Assembly (NCBI RefSeq): GCF_938040115.1
Contig: NZ_CALHXD010000253.1
Coordinates: forward strand, 1 to 18,530
Origin: an uncultured Campylobacter sp.
GTDB lineage: Bacteria > Campylobacterota > Campylobacteria > Campylobacterales > Campylobacteraceae
Direction of reading: 5' to 3'
Length of the DNA: 18,530 nt
Shown here: in pieces, positions 1 through 6,689 of the stretch
Position numbering within the stretch: the stretch's first letter is position 1
Layout of the letters: the number at the start of each line of letters is the position of its first letter
Program-made: the position numbers and the translations under genes
Notes under the pieces: generated by a model
The model's input: only the letters and a program-made list of their open reading frames with translations
What the model was told of the DNA's origin: nothing
The model's database searches: none

Positions 1-71
1 TAAAGCTTTGCGGGGTCAAATTTGAATAGATTTGTAAATTTAGGATTGCGTAAAATTTAAAAGAAAATTAT

Positions 72-100
72 AAAAACCGCCCGTCAAATTTAACGGACGG
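72..100 (-). terminator. Intrinsic terminator downstream of dnaK
   Basis: Read on the minus strand, a 9-pair stem (two G-U pairs) formed by 92-100 and 77-85 closes a six-base AAATTT loop at 86-91 and is followed by five T's at 72-76. Stem, loop and T-run fit a Rho-independent terminator for the hrcA-grpE-dnaK operon, about 75 bases past the dnaK stop. A plus-strand gene ending left of the window could also use the stem, but its T-run on that strand is weaker. Confidence 0.75.
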
Positions 101-148
101 GGTAATTTTAAAGGCGCAAAAACGCTGAAACATTAAATTTGAGTTTGA

Positions 149-170
149 AGCCCTTGCCAAAACAAGGGCT
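149..170 (-). terminator. Hairpin just after dnaK, possible first terminator
   Basis: A perfect 8-bp inverted repeat (149-156 with 163-170, six-base loop) starts 6 bases past the dnaK stop codon. On the minus strand only two T's follow the stem, so termination may be partial. It may instead protect the mRNA 3' end, with the stronger hairpin at 72-100 as the real stop. Confidence 0.45.
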
Positions 171-175
171 AAATT

Positions 176-2053
176 TTACTCGACTTCGGCGTCGATGACG
201 TCGTCGTCTTTTTTCTTGCCGCCGTTTGCTTGCTCGCCCGCGGCGCCGTCTTTTTTATACATCGCTTCGGCTAGCTTGTGGCTGGCTTCGCTTAGAGTTT
301 TGACCTTCGCGTCGATCTGCTCTTTGCTCGCGTTTTCGTCTTTTAGCGTCTCTTTTAGCTCGTCAAGCGCCTTTTGGATGCGCTCTTTGTCCTCGGCAGG
401 GATTTTCTCGCCTAGCTCATCAAGGCTCTTTTGCGTTTGGTGCGCGAGCGCGTCGGCTTGGTTGCGCGCTTCGACCGCGTCTTTGCGTTTTTTGTCGTCC
501 TCTTTGTGTAGCTCAGCGTCTTTGACCATGTTGTTGATCTCGTCTTCGCTTAGGCCGCTTGAGCCTGAGATCGTGATATTTTGAGCTTTGCCTGTAGCCT
601 TATCTTTAGCTGAGACCGTTAGGATACCGTTGGCGTCGATGTCAAACTCTACTTCGATCTGAGGCACTCCGCGAGGAGCGGCAGGGATGCCCTCTAGGTT
701 AAACTGACCCAAAGATTTGTTGTCGCGGGCAAATTCGCGCTCGCCTTGTAGTACGTGGATCGTGACGGCGCTTTGGTTGTCCTCGGCGGTTGAAAATACC
801 TGATTTTTCTTAACCGGGATAGTCGTGCCTTTTTCGATGATTTTTGTCATCACACCGCCTAGAGTCTCGATGCCTAGGCTTAGCGGAGTGACGTCTAGGA
901 GTAACACGTCCTTCACGTCGCCTTTGATGACCGCGCCTTGGATCGCCGCGCCGATAGCTACGACTTCGTCCGGATTTACGCTTTTATTTAGCTCTTTGCC
1001 AAACGCCTTTTTGACCTCTTCTTGCACTAAAGGCACACGCGTCGAACCGCCCACCATGACGATCTCTTTGACATCGGATTTGTTTAGGCCGGCGTCTTTT
1101 ACGACCTCGTTTATCTTGGTGATCGTTTGAGCGACTAGGTCCTCGATCATACCTTCAAATTTCGCTCTGGTTAGCGTTTTTGTGAGGTGTTTTGGACCCG
1201 TAGCGTCGGCTGTGATGAACGGTAAATTTATCGTCGTTTCTTGAGCCGAGCTTAGCTCTTTTTTAGCCGTTTCGGCTGCCTCTTTTAGGCGCTGCATAGC
1301 CATCACGTCGGTTTTTAGATCGATGCCGGCGTCGCTTTTAAATTCGCTCGTTAGCCAGTCGATTAGGCGGTTATCGAAATCATCGCCGCCTAGAAACGCG
1401 TTACCGCCGGTAGCTAAAACCTCGACCACGTTATCGCCGGTTTCTAGTACGGTAACGTCAAACGTACCGCCGCCTAGATCGTAAACCATGATCTTTTCGG
1501 ACTCTTTTTTATCTAGACCGTAAGCAAGAGCTGCCGCGGTAGGTTCGTTTATGATACGAAGCACGTTTAGTCCAGCGATCGTGCCGGCCTCTTTAGTTGC
1601 TTTTCTTTGGCTGTCGTTAAAGTAAGCAGGCACCGTGATGACGGCGTCTACGACCGTTTCGCCCAGATAGCTTTCCGCATCCTCTTTTAGCTTCATTAGC
1701 ACTTTGGCCGAGATTTCTTGCGGAGTGTAGACTTTGCCCGCGATCTCTATAGCGCACGCACCGTTTCTATCTACGACGTGGTACGGCAACCTAGCTTTAG
1801 CTTCCTGCGCGTTTTTCTCGTTGCTCATTAGGCCCATTATTCTTTTGATAGAGTATATGGTTTTTTCAGGATTGGTTACGGCTTGGCGTTTTGCGCTGTC
1901 GCCTACTAAAATTTCGCCCTTATCTGTAAACGCTACGACCGAAGGGGTCGTGTTTTTACCCTCTTTGTTCGGGATTACTTTGCTCTCGCCTCTCTCATAC
2001 ACGCTTACGCATGAATTCGTCGTTCCTAGGTCTATACCTATTACTTTTGCCAT
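176..2053 (-). CDS. dnaK: Molecular chaperone DnaK (Hsp70)
   Basis: Cytosolic ATP-dependent Hsp70 that binds unfolded polypeptides and works with GrpE (nucleotide exchange) and DnaJ. The 625-residue length is normal. The ATPase domain starts with the phosphate loop GIDLGTTNS (residues 6-14), has catalytic Lys70, Glu170 in INEPTAAALAYG and the second phosphate loop DLGGGTFDV (192-200). VMVGGSTRVP lies in the last third of the ATPase domain. The interdomain linker and substrate domain begin near residue 385, followed by a charged helical lid and the acidic tail DDDVIDAEVE. The ATG is preceded on the minus strand by AAGGATAAACA. It lies 35 bases after grpE as the last gene of the hrcA-grpE-dnaK operon; no dnaJ is present. 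AAATTT words are scarce here (three), fitting a highly expressed, codon-constrained gene. The identification is secure. Confidence 0.99.
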   Translation of the reverse strand: MAKVIGIDLGTTNSCVSVYERGESKVIPNKEGKNTTPSVVAFTDKGEILVGDSAKRQAVTNPEKTIYSIKRIMGLMSNEKNAQEAKARLPYHVVDRNGACAIEIAGKVYTPQEISAKVLMKLKEDAESYLGETVVDAVITVPAYFNDSQRKATKEAGTIAGLNVLRIINEPTAAALAYGLDKKESEKIMVYDLGGGTFDVTVLETGDNVVEVLATGGNAFLGGDDFDNRLIDWLTSEFKSDAGIDLKTDVMAMQRLKEAAETAKKELSSAQETTINLPFITADATGPKHLTKTLTRAKFEGMIEDLVAQTITKINEVVKDAGLNKSDVKEIVMVGGSTRVPLVQEEVKKAFGKELNKSVNPDEVVAIGAAIQGAVIKGDVKDVLLLDVTPLSLGIETLGGVMTKIIEKGTTIPVKKNQVFSTAEDNQSAVTIHVLQGEREFARDNKSLGQFNLEGIPAAPRGVPQIEVEFDIDANGILTVSAKDKATGKAQNITISGSSGLSEDEINNMVKDAELHKEDDKKRKDAVEARNQADALAHQTQKSLDELGEKIPAEDKERIQKALDELKETLKDENASKEQIDAKVKTLSEASHKLAEAMYKKDGAAGEQANGGKKKDDDVIDAEVE

Positions 2054-2088
2054 TGTTTATCCTTTTTATTAAATTTTTCTTTCAAATT

Positions 2089-2616
2089 TTACTTCGCTAT
2101 CGACACCATCGCAGGGCGCAAAACTCTGCCGTTGATGAGGTAACCTTTTTGTATCACTTGTACGATCTTGCCTTTTTCCACGTCTTCGCTTTCTACTTGC
2201 AGCATAGCATTGTGGAAATTCGGATCAAAGTCCTCGTTCGCTTCGATCGCGGTGATGCCGTTTTTCTCGAAACATTTTTTAAACTGATCTATCGTTATAT
2301 AAATTCCTTCTTTGATTTTTGCCGCGTATTCGTCGCCTTCGGTTTCAAAATTTACCGCCATCTCAAGCGCGTCTATCACCGGAAGCAGATCCCGCGCAAA
2401 TTTCTCGTTTGCATATGTCGCAATGTCCGCTTTTTCCTTTTCAAAACGCTTTTTGATGTTTTCAAAGTCCGCATTGGCTCTGTAATACTTATCCGTTAGC
2501 TCCTCGAGCTGCTTTTGAAGCTCGACGTATTTTGCGTCAAGGCCCTCAAAGCTGATACTCTCGTCAAAATTTGACGGGATTTGCTGCTCAAGTTCCACGT
2601 TTTCATTCTCGTTCAT
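2089..2616 (-). CDS. grpE: Nucleotide exchange factor GrpE
   Basis: Co-chaperone that releases ADP from DnaK; in known GrpE proteins it is a homodimer with a long N-terminal coiled coil and a C-terminal beta domain that touches the DnaK ATPase lobe. The 175 residues fit. An acidic start leads into a helical stretch (about residues 25-75) containing YYRANADFENIKKRFEKEK, the GrpE coiled-coil signature. The C-terminal part contains FDPNFHNAM and the terminal VLRPAMVSIAK, close to the family motif GRVLRPAMV. The ATG overlaps the hrcA stop (ATGA, 2613-2616) and has a near-perfect ribosome site, AAAGGAGG, inside the end of hrcA, so translation is probably coupled. Confidence 0.97.
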   Translation of the reverse strand: MNENENVELEQQIPSNFDESISFEGLDAKYVELQKQLEELTDKYYRANADFENIKKRFEKEKADIATYANEKFARDLLPVIDALEMAVNFETEGDEYAAKIKEGIYITIDQFKKCFEKNGITAIEANEDFDPNFHNAMLQVESEDVEKGKIVQVIQKGYLINGRVLRPAMVSIAK

Positions 2617-3392
2617 GCCGCCTCCTTTAGGTTGTTTAAAAATCTTTCATAATCATTATAAATGCTGCCCGCGCAAAGCATTTTAGCCTCTTTGCCGTCA
2701 AAATTTACGCCAAGCTTCATGCCTAGGTAATTTTCGCCGAAAAAGACTAAATTTGAGTCAAAAACCATCTCAAGACTAGGGCTTAGCGCGTTTTTAAAGC
2801 TCTTGCCGAAAATTTCAAGCGCTACCTTTTCGTTTTCTAAAAAGCGAATTTTGTTGCGCTTTAGCTCAGCTATCTTATTTCTTAGCTCGTTTAGGCCCAC
2901 CTGCATACAGGTAAGCTCGAGCCTATCGAGGTCTATGCCGATGAGATTGCTCAAAAATTTCTCTACCTTCGAGTTAAATTTGAGCGCTATCTCGTCCTCG
3001 CTAAAGCTCAAAATCAAAAATCTATTGTTTAAATTTAAGACCTCGTTTAGCGTTTGGGTTTTGTTTTCAAAAACCATCGCGTAAATTTCAAATTCATCGC
3101 TTAGCAACTTTAGCAGGCTTGGATTTGCGATATTTAGCGTCTCATCGAAATTTAATCTAGCTCGCCAATAATCCCTCATTGTCGCTGCCGTCGGTATCCT
3201 GCCGCCGCTAACGTGAAACTGCGTGATCGCGCCCTCGTCGGAGAGCTTTTTAAAATAAACTCTGATCGTAGAGGCCGGGATCGACATCGCCATGCGCGAA
3301 CCAAGCTCGCTAGAGCCGATTGGAGCGTTGTCGCTAAGATAAGCTTGAATGATAGAATCAAGTATCAGATCTCGCTTGCTCACCTTTATCAT
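2613..3392 (-). CDS. hrcA: Heat-inducible transcription repressor HrcA
   Basis: HrcA represses heat-shock operons by binding CIRCE operators and needs GroE in the species studied. The N-terminal part (about residues 1-75) is a winged helix: SKRDLILDSIIQAYL, then the family-typical PIGSSELG and STIRVYFKKLSDEGAI, ending in SGGRIPTAATMRDYW (compare the HrcA signature around GRxPT). The rest is a GAF-like dimerisation/inducer region. At 259 residues it is short next to Bacillus-type proteins of about 340, but usual for Campylobacterota. The ATG follows AAAGGAGAG on the minus strand. It is the first gene of hrcA-grpE-dnaK and sits directly behind a CIRCE-like operator (3394-3420), so autorepression is likely. 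Confidence 0.95.
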   Translation of the reverse strand: MIKVSKRDLILDSIIQAYLSDNAPIGSSELGSRMAMSIPASTIRVYFKKLSDEGAITQFHVSGGRIPTAATMRDYWRARLNFDETLNIANPSLLKLLSDEFEIYAMVFENKTQTLNEVLNLNNRFLILSFSEDEIALKFNSKVEKFLSNLIGIDLDRLELTCMQVGLNELRNKIAELKRNKIRFLENEKVALEIFGKSFKNALSPSLEMVFDSNLVFFGENYLGMKLGVNFDGKEAKMLCAGSIYNDYERFLNNLKEAA

Positions 3393-3393
3393 A

Positions 3394-3420
3394 TTAGCAC
3401 TCTCTCCTTTAAATTGCTAG
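3394..3420. promoter_or_regulatory. CIRCE-like operator (HrcA site) upstream of hrcA
   Basis: The CIRCE consensus is TTAGCACTC-N9-GAGTGCTAA. Here the left arm TTAGCACTC (3394-3402) is perfect, the spacer is exactly 9 bases (3403-3411), and the right arm AATTGCTAG (3412-3420) matches 6 of 9. The element starts one base upstream of the hrcA ATG, covers the ribosome binding site and reaches the predicted transcription start, the usual CIRCE position. It should be the operator by which HrcA represses its own operon. Confidence 0.8.
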
Positions 3421-3424
3421 GCGC

Positions 3425-3454
3425 ATTATACAACATTGAGCGGATAATTGTCAA
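3425..3454 (-). promoter_or_regulatory. Sigma-70 promoter of hrcA-grpE-dnaK
   Basis: On the minus strand TTGACA (3449-3454) and TATAAT (3425-3430) are both perfect hexamers, separated by 18 bases. The predicted start near 3418 gives a leader of about 26 bases that includes most of the CIRCE element. The -35 hexamer lies inside one arm of the HAIR-like repeat at 3435-3455. A perfect -35 is unusual for Campylobacter, whose promoters mostly depend on the -10 box. Confidence 0.85.
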
Positions 3455-3455
3455 G
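3435..3455. promoter_or_regulatory. HAIR-like repeat over the hrcA -35 (weaker copy)
   Basis: HspR sites (HAIR) are CTTGAGT-N7-ACTCAAG. Here ATTGAGC (3435-3441), a 7-base spacer and TGTCAAG (3449-3455) each match 5 of 7 with exact spacing. Self-complementarity is weak (4 of 7), and part of the match is required by the TTGACA box, so chance is possible. Taken alone it would be weak; the better copy at 3486-3506 supports it. Confidence 0.4.
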
Positions 3456-3485
3456 GGGTAGAGTTAAAAAAAATTATTTAGATAA

Positions 3486-3506
3486 CTTTAGCGTAGTTAG
3501 CTCAAG
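3486..3506. promoter_or_regulatory. HAIR-like inverted repeat (HspR-type), distal copy
   Basis: CTTTAGC (3486-3492), a 7-base spacer and GCTCAAG (3500-3506) match the HAIR arms at 5/7 and 6/7, and the two arms match each other at 6/7. Its centre is 51 bp from the centre of the proximal copy, close to five helical turns. In H. pylori, HspR and HrcA jointly repress hrcA-grpE-dnaK; the same arrangement is inferred here. No hspR gene lies in the window. Confidence 0.5.
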
Positions 3507-3662
3507 GTTATAAGGGTAAAATTTTGGGCATTATTGGCAGCGTGCTGGAAAATTTGAACAAATTTAATGTAAGAGTATAGTAAATTTGATTTTATTGCTA
3601 GAAGTTTTTATGAAATTAAAATTTGCCGAGTTAAATTTAAAAATGTGTAAAAAGTAAAATTT
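3507..3662. other. AT-rich spacer with no gene
   Basis: Between the distal HAIR-like repeat and the rpsO terminator I see no start codon with a ribosome site leading into a useful reading frame, no RNA gene and no convincing promoter. The stretch is AT-rich and carries several AAATTT or AATTTT words. It separates the start of the chaperone operon from the end of rpsO; both are transcribed on the minus strand. Confidence 0.6.
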
Positions 3663-3689
3663 GAAAGAAAAGCCCCAAATTTAGGGCTT
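3663..3689 (-). terminator. Rho-independent terminator of rpsO
   Basis: On the minus strand AAGCCC (3684-3689) pairs perfectly with GGGCTT (3670-3675) around an eight-base loop containing AAATTT, then TTCTTTC follows. It begins 4 bases past the rpsO stop codon, so rpsO is probably transcribed as a single gene and insulated from the chaperone promoter beyond. Confidence 0.75.
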
Positions 3690-3693
3690 AGGA

Positions 3694-3966
3694 TTATTTA
3701 TCTCTGAGATTTAGCTCAGCGATAACTTTTGTGTAAGCTGCGTAATCTTTAGCTTTTAGATATTTCATCAAGCGTTTTCTGCGGCCAACTATTTTAAGTA
3801 GTCCGAGGCGAGACGAGTGATCTTTTTTGTAGATTTTTAGGTGCTCGGTTAGCTCCTCGACTCTTGCTGTTAGCAATGCGATTTGAACTTCCGGAGAACC
3901 CGTATCTTTCTCTTTTCTAGCGAATTTCGCAACAATTTCTGCTTTTTTAGCCGAATCCAAAGCCAT
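3694..3966 (-). CDS. rpsO: 30S ribosomal protein S15
   Basis: Primary 16S rRNA-binding protein of the 30S platform. The 90-residue product is the standard S15 length and carries the family features: a short N-terminal helix, GSPEVQIALLTARVEELTEHL, the KDHSSRLGLLKIVGRRKRLMKYL rRNA-binding region and a final helix ending in LNLRDK. The start is the ATG at 3964-3966, because a strong AGGAGG site sits 7 bases upstream and the protein then begins MALDSAKKAEI as in relatives. A longer in-frame extension to 4059 is open but lacks conserved sequence. It is flanked by its own extended -10 promoter and terminator and diverges from the Rrf2-flhA operon. Confidence 0.98.
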   Translation of the reverse strand: MALDSAKKAEIVAKFARKEKDTGSPEVQIALLTARVEELTEHLKIYKKDHSSRLGLLKIVGRRKRLMKYLKAKDYAAYTKVIAELNLRDK

Positions 3967-4000
3967 AATGACCTCCTGATTGGTGAGATTAAAAAAGGCG

Positions 4001-4009
4001 ATTATATCA
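4001..4009 (-). promoter_or_regulatory. Extended -10 promoter of rpsO
   Basis: The minus strand reads TGATATAAT, an extended -10 with a perfect TATAAT (4001-4006). The predicted start is near 3994, giving a leader of about 28 bases before the rpsO ATG. No good -35 is present, as is common in Campylobacter promoters. Confidence 0.7.
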
Positions 4010-4046
4010 TAAAAATCAAAAAATGCGGCACCTGTTTTAAAAAATA

Positions 4047-4074
4047 TTGATTTAATCAAATTTGCAGATAAAAT
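4047..4074 (+). promoter_or_regulatory. Candidate promoter and operator of the Rrf2-flhA operon
   Basis: TTGATT (4047-4052), 16 bases, then TAAAAT (4069-4074) form a plausible promoter with a start near 4081, about 30 bases before the Rrf2 ATG. A perfect 5-3-5 palindrome, TTGAT-TTA-ATCAA (4047-4059), overlaps the -35. Rrf2 regulators often autoregulate through short dyads, so this is a candidate operator. Both claims are inference in an AT-rich stretch. Confidence 0.35.
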
Positions 4075-4110
4075 TTAATAAAATATCCGCAAAAAATTTA
4101 AGGGGAATTT

Positions 4111-4515
4111 ATGCTTTTGACAAAAGCAAGCGAATACGCGCTGCTTTCGCTGATTTACATAGCGCAAAAAGACGCTCCCTCGGACGTCGATACGATGTCG
4201 GGCGAGCTTGATATATCAAAAAGCTTTTTGGCTAAAATTTTGCAAAATTTGGCTAGAGAGGGAATTTTGGTTTCGTTTAAGGGCGCAAACGGCGGATTTA
4301 TGCTCGCGCAAAAGCCTGAAGAAATCAGCATAAAAAGAATAATCGAAAGCGCAGAAAAGCGTAAAATGGCGGTATTTGAGTGCTCGATCTCGGCTGATAG
4401 TTGCTCCTCTAGTAAGGGCGGAATATGCCAAATTTGGCCGATGTTTAGCGCGCTTCAGTCTAAAATCGACGATTTTTTAGATACAATTACGTTAGCAAAT
4501 ATAATCAAGAAGTAA
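4111..4515 (+). CDS. Rrf2-family transcriptional regulator, probable Fe-S type
   Basis: A 134-residue Rrf2-family protein, the group containing IscR, NsrR and RirA. The N-terminal winged helix (about 1-65) begins LTKASEYALLSLIYIA, has the recognition segment LDISKSFLAKILQNL and the wing KGANGGFML. Three cysteines, Cys91, Cys98 and Cys106 (C-x6-C-x7-C), occupy the place where family members hold a 2Fe-2S or 4Fe-4S cluster, suggesting sensing of iron, oxygen or nitric oxide; which one cannot be told. ATG follows AAGGGGAATTT. The flhA start is only three bases beyond its stop, so it is co-transcribed with flhA. As I recall, C. jejuni keeps the same rpsO / Rrf2 / flhA arrangement. Its targets are unknown from this window; the YgbA-like gene at 16212 belongs to a family that NsrR controls in E. 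coli. Confidence 0.9.
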   Translation: MLLTKASEYALLSLIYIAQKDAPSDVDTMSGELDISKSFLAKILQNLAREGILVSFKGANGGFMLAQKPEEISIKRIIESAEKRKMAVFECSISADSCSSSKGGICQIWPMFSALQSKIDDFLDTITLANIIKK

Positions 4516-4518
4516 ATT

Positions 4519-6681
4519 TTGGCAAAACAAAAGCGCAATATCCTAACCCTGGTCGCACCGTTTTTAGAGCCTATCGTAAGGTTTAGGGGGCTCACGATCG
4601 TCGGCGTCATAATCGCCATCCTAGCGATCATCATCGTGCCGCTTCCTAGCGCGGTTTTGGACTTTTTTCTTGCGCTTTCCATCTCTATTTCGGTGCTCAT
4701 CATCCTGATCGCCGTTTACGTGCCAAAGCCGACCGACCTTAGTACATTTCCGACGCTCATTCTCATCATCACGCTTTTTAGACTCTCGCTAAACATAGCC
4801 ACCACGCGCATGATTTTAAGCGAAGGACACAACGGTCCCGATGCCGTGAGCGAGATAATCTCAAGCTTCGGGCAGTTCGTCGTAGGCGGCAACTACGTCA
4901 TCGGCGTGATCGTCTTTACGATCCTAGTTCTTATAAATTTCATGGTCGTTACCAAAGGTTCGACGCGCGTGAGCGAGGTGCAGGCGAGATTTACGCTCGA
5001 TGCGATGCCTGGTAAGCAAATGGCGATAGACGCCGACCTAAACGCCGGTCTAATCGATGAAAAGACAGCTAGAGAACGCCGCGAAGCTATCATCGGCGAG
5101 GCGAATTTCTACGGAGCGATGGACGGTTCGTCTAAATTTATCAAAGGCGATGCTGTCGCTGGCATCATCATCACGATCATAAACATCGTCGGCGGCTTTC
5201 TCATCGGTTCGTTTCAGTACGGCCTAGATATGGCTACCTCGGCGCAAAACTACACGATCCTAACGATCGGCGACGGTCTAGTGAGCCAGATTCCGGGCCT
5301 CATCACTTCGACGGCCACGGCGATCATCATCACGCGCGCTAGCAAGGACGATGAAAATTTCGCCGAGGGCTCGCTAACGCAGCTGCTAGGCGAATACAAA
5401 ACGCTTTTAATAGTCGGCTTCATACTATTTATCTTTGCTCTAGTTCCCGGGCTTCCGACGCTATCTCTCGGATTTATCTCGCTTCTGTTTTTAAGTATGG
5501 GTTTTATAATGAAAGAGGTAAAAGAGGGCAAGATAAATTTGACCGCCAAGGCCCAAAGTGCAAGCTCTACCCAAGGCGAAGAAGAAGGCCAAGCCGCACC
5601 CAAACCTCCTAAAAAAAGCGAAGAAGAGATCGCTCGCGAAGAGGAAGCTAAGATAAGCGATATCTTAAAGCTTGAAATTTTAGAGCTTGATCTGGGTTAC
5701 GGCCTGCTAAAGATCGCCGAGACCGATCTCATCGAGCGTATACGAGCGATGCGCAGAAATATCGCGGCTCAGCTTGGTTTTTTGATGCCAAAGATCCGTA
5801 TCCGCGACAATCTCCAACTACCGCCCAACGAATACCGCTTCAAGCTAAAAGGCGTCGTGATCGGGCAGGGCGAAATTTACGCGGATAAATTCCTCGCGAT
5901 GGATAGTGGGCTAGTTAGCGACAACATCGAAGGCATCCCGACTAAAGAGCCGGCATTTGGCCTTGATGCTTTATGGATCGATGCGAGCGTGAAGGAGGAC
6001 GCGATACTAAGCGGCTACACGATCGTAGATCCCGCCAGCGTCATCTCCACGCACATGAGCGAGCTGATAAAACAAAACGCCGCCGAGCTCCTAACTCGCC
6101 AAGAGACGCAAAATTTGCTGGATAAGCTAAAATCGGAATACCCGGTCATCGTCGAGGATACGCTGCGCATCGCGCCTATCGGAGTGATCCAAAAGGTGCT
6201 AAAAGCGCTGCTAAAAGACCACATCCCGATAAAAGATATGTTAAGCATCCTAGAGGCGCTAAGCGACATCGCCGAGGTTAGTAAGAACCTCGATATGATC
6301 GTCGAACACGTCCGCACCGCGCTTGCTCGCGCTATCACTTCGCTTTACGTCGATGAGGGCGGGCGGTTAAATTTCTACGTGATGGAGCCAGCCGCGCAGC
6401 AAAAGCTGATCGACGCCGTGCAGTATAAAGACGGCGCGTATCACCTGATGATAAACGTCTCACAGACCTCGGCGATCGTGCAGGCTCTGCGCGAGGCGAG
6501 GGCGAAGCGGCCAATCTCGGAGTACGGCTCGATGATACTTTGCGTGGAGCCTAGCTTGCGTAAATTTATCGCCGATATCTGCGCGAATTTCGCCATAGAT
6601 ATCACGGTGCTTAGCTTTGCCGAAGTCGCGGCAAATACGCCGTTTGAGACGTTAGGCACGATAGAAATATCAAATTTGTAA
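4519..6681 (+). CDS. flhA: Flagellar type III export gate protein FlhA
   Basis: Integral membrane component of the flagellar export gate whose cytoplasmic domain forms a ring that docks chaperone-substrate complexes. The 720 residues are typical. About eight hydrophobic segments fill residues 20-330, interrupted by the conserved cytoplasmic FHIPEP-family segment (about 146-190) with VSEVQARFTLDAMPGKQMAI. A charged linker (about 330-375, Glu/Pro/Lys-rich) leads to the soluble C-terminal domain. The start is a TTG at 4519: it gives MAKQKRN, as in Campylobacter relatives, and no ATG in frame precedes the first membrane segment suitably. The ribosome site is weak (AGAAG inside the Rrf2 stop region), so translation probably depends on coupling with the Rrf2 gene. 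In Campylobacter, FlhA is also needed to activate the sigma-54 flagellar regulon. Confidence 0.97.
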   Translation: MAKQKRNILTLVAPFLEPIVRFRGLTIVGVIIAILAIIIVPLPSAVLDFFLALSISISVLIILIAVYVPKPTDLSTFPTLILIITLFRLSLNIATTRMILSEGHNGPDAVSEIISSFGQFVVGGNYVIGVIVFTILVLINFMVVTKGSTRVSEVQARFTLDAMPGKQMAIDADLNAGLIDEKTARERREAIIGEANFYGAMDGSSKFIKGDAVAGIIITIINIVGGFLIGSFQYGLDMATSAQNYTILTIGDGLVSQIPGLITSTATAIIITRASKDDENFAEGSLTQLLGEYKTLLIVGFILFIFALVPGLPTLSLGFISLLFLSMGFIMKEVKEGKINLTAKAQSASSTQGEEEGQAAPKPPKKSEEEIAREEEAKISDILKLEILELDLGYGLLKIAETDLIERIRAMRRNIAAQLGFLMPKIRIRDNLQLPPNEYRFKLKGVVIGQGEIYADKFLAMDSGLVSDNIEGIPTKEPAFGLDALWIDASVKEDAILSGYTIVDPASVISTHMSELIKQNAAELLTRQETQNLLDKLKSEYPVIVEDTLRIAPIGVIQKVLKALLKDHIPIKDMLSILEALSDIAEVSKNLDMIVEHVRTALARAITSLYVDEGGRLNFYVMEPAAQQKLIDAVQYKDGAYHLMINVSQTSAIVQALREARAKRPISEYGSMILCVEPSLRKFIADICANFAIDITVLSFAEVAANTPFETLGTIEISNL

Positions 6682-6689
6682 GGAATAAA

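Noticed and set aside
1..71. Possible end of a plus-strand gene (TAA at 1-3)
   Set aside because: Three bases at the window edge are not enough to show a gene; nothing else supports it.
195..2499. Open frames on the plus strand opposite dnaK and grpE
   Set aside because: They are antisense to well-conserved genes, have Ser/Leu-rich compositions typical of reversed coding DNA and lack ribosome sites.
3532..3550. Sigma-54-like sequence (TTGGCAGCGTGCTGG)
   Set aside because: The GG and GC elements are not at the required spacing and no plus-strand gene follows.
3967..4059. In-frame upstream extension of rpsO (31 more residues)
   Set aside because: The AGGAGG site and conserved S15 start MALDSAKKAEI place the start at 3966, and the rpsO -10 box lies inside the extension.
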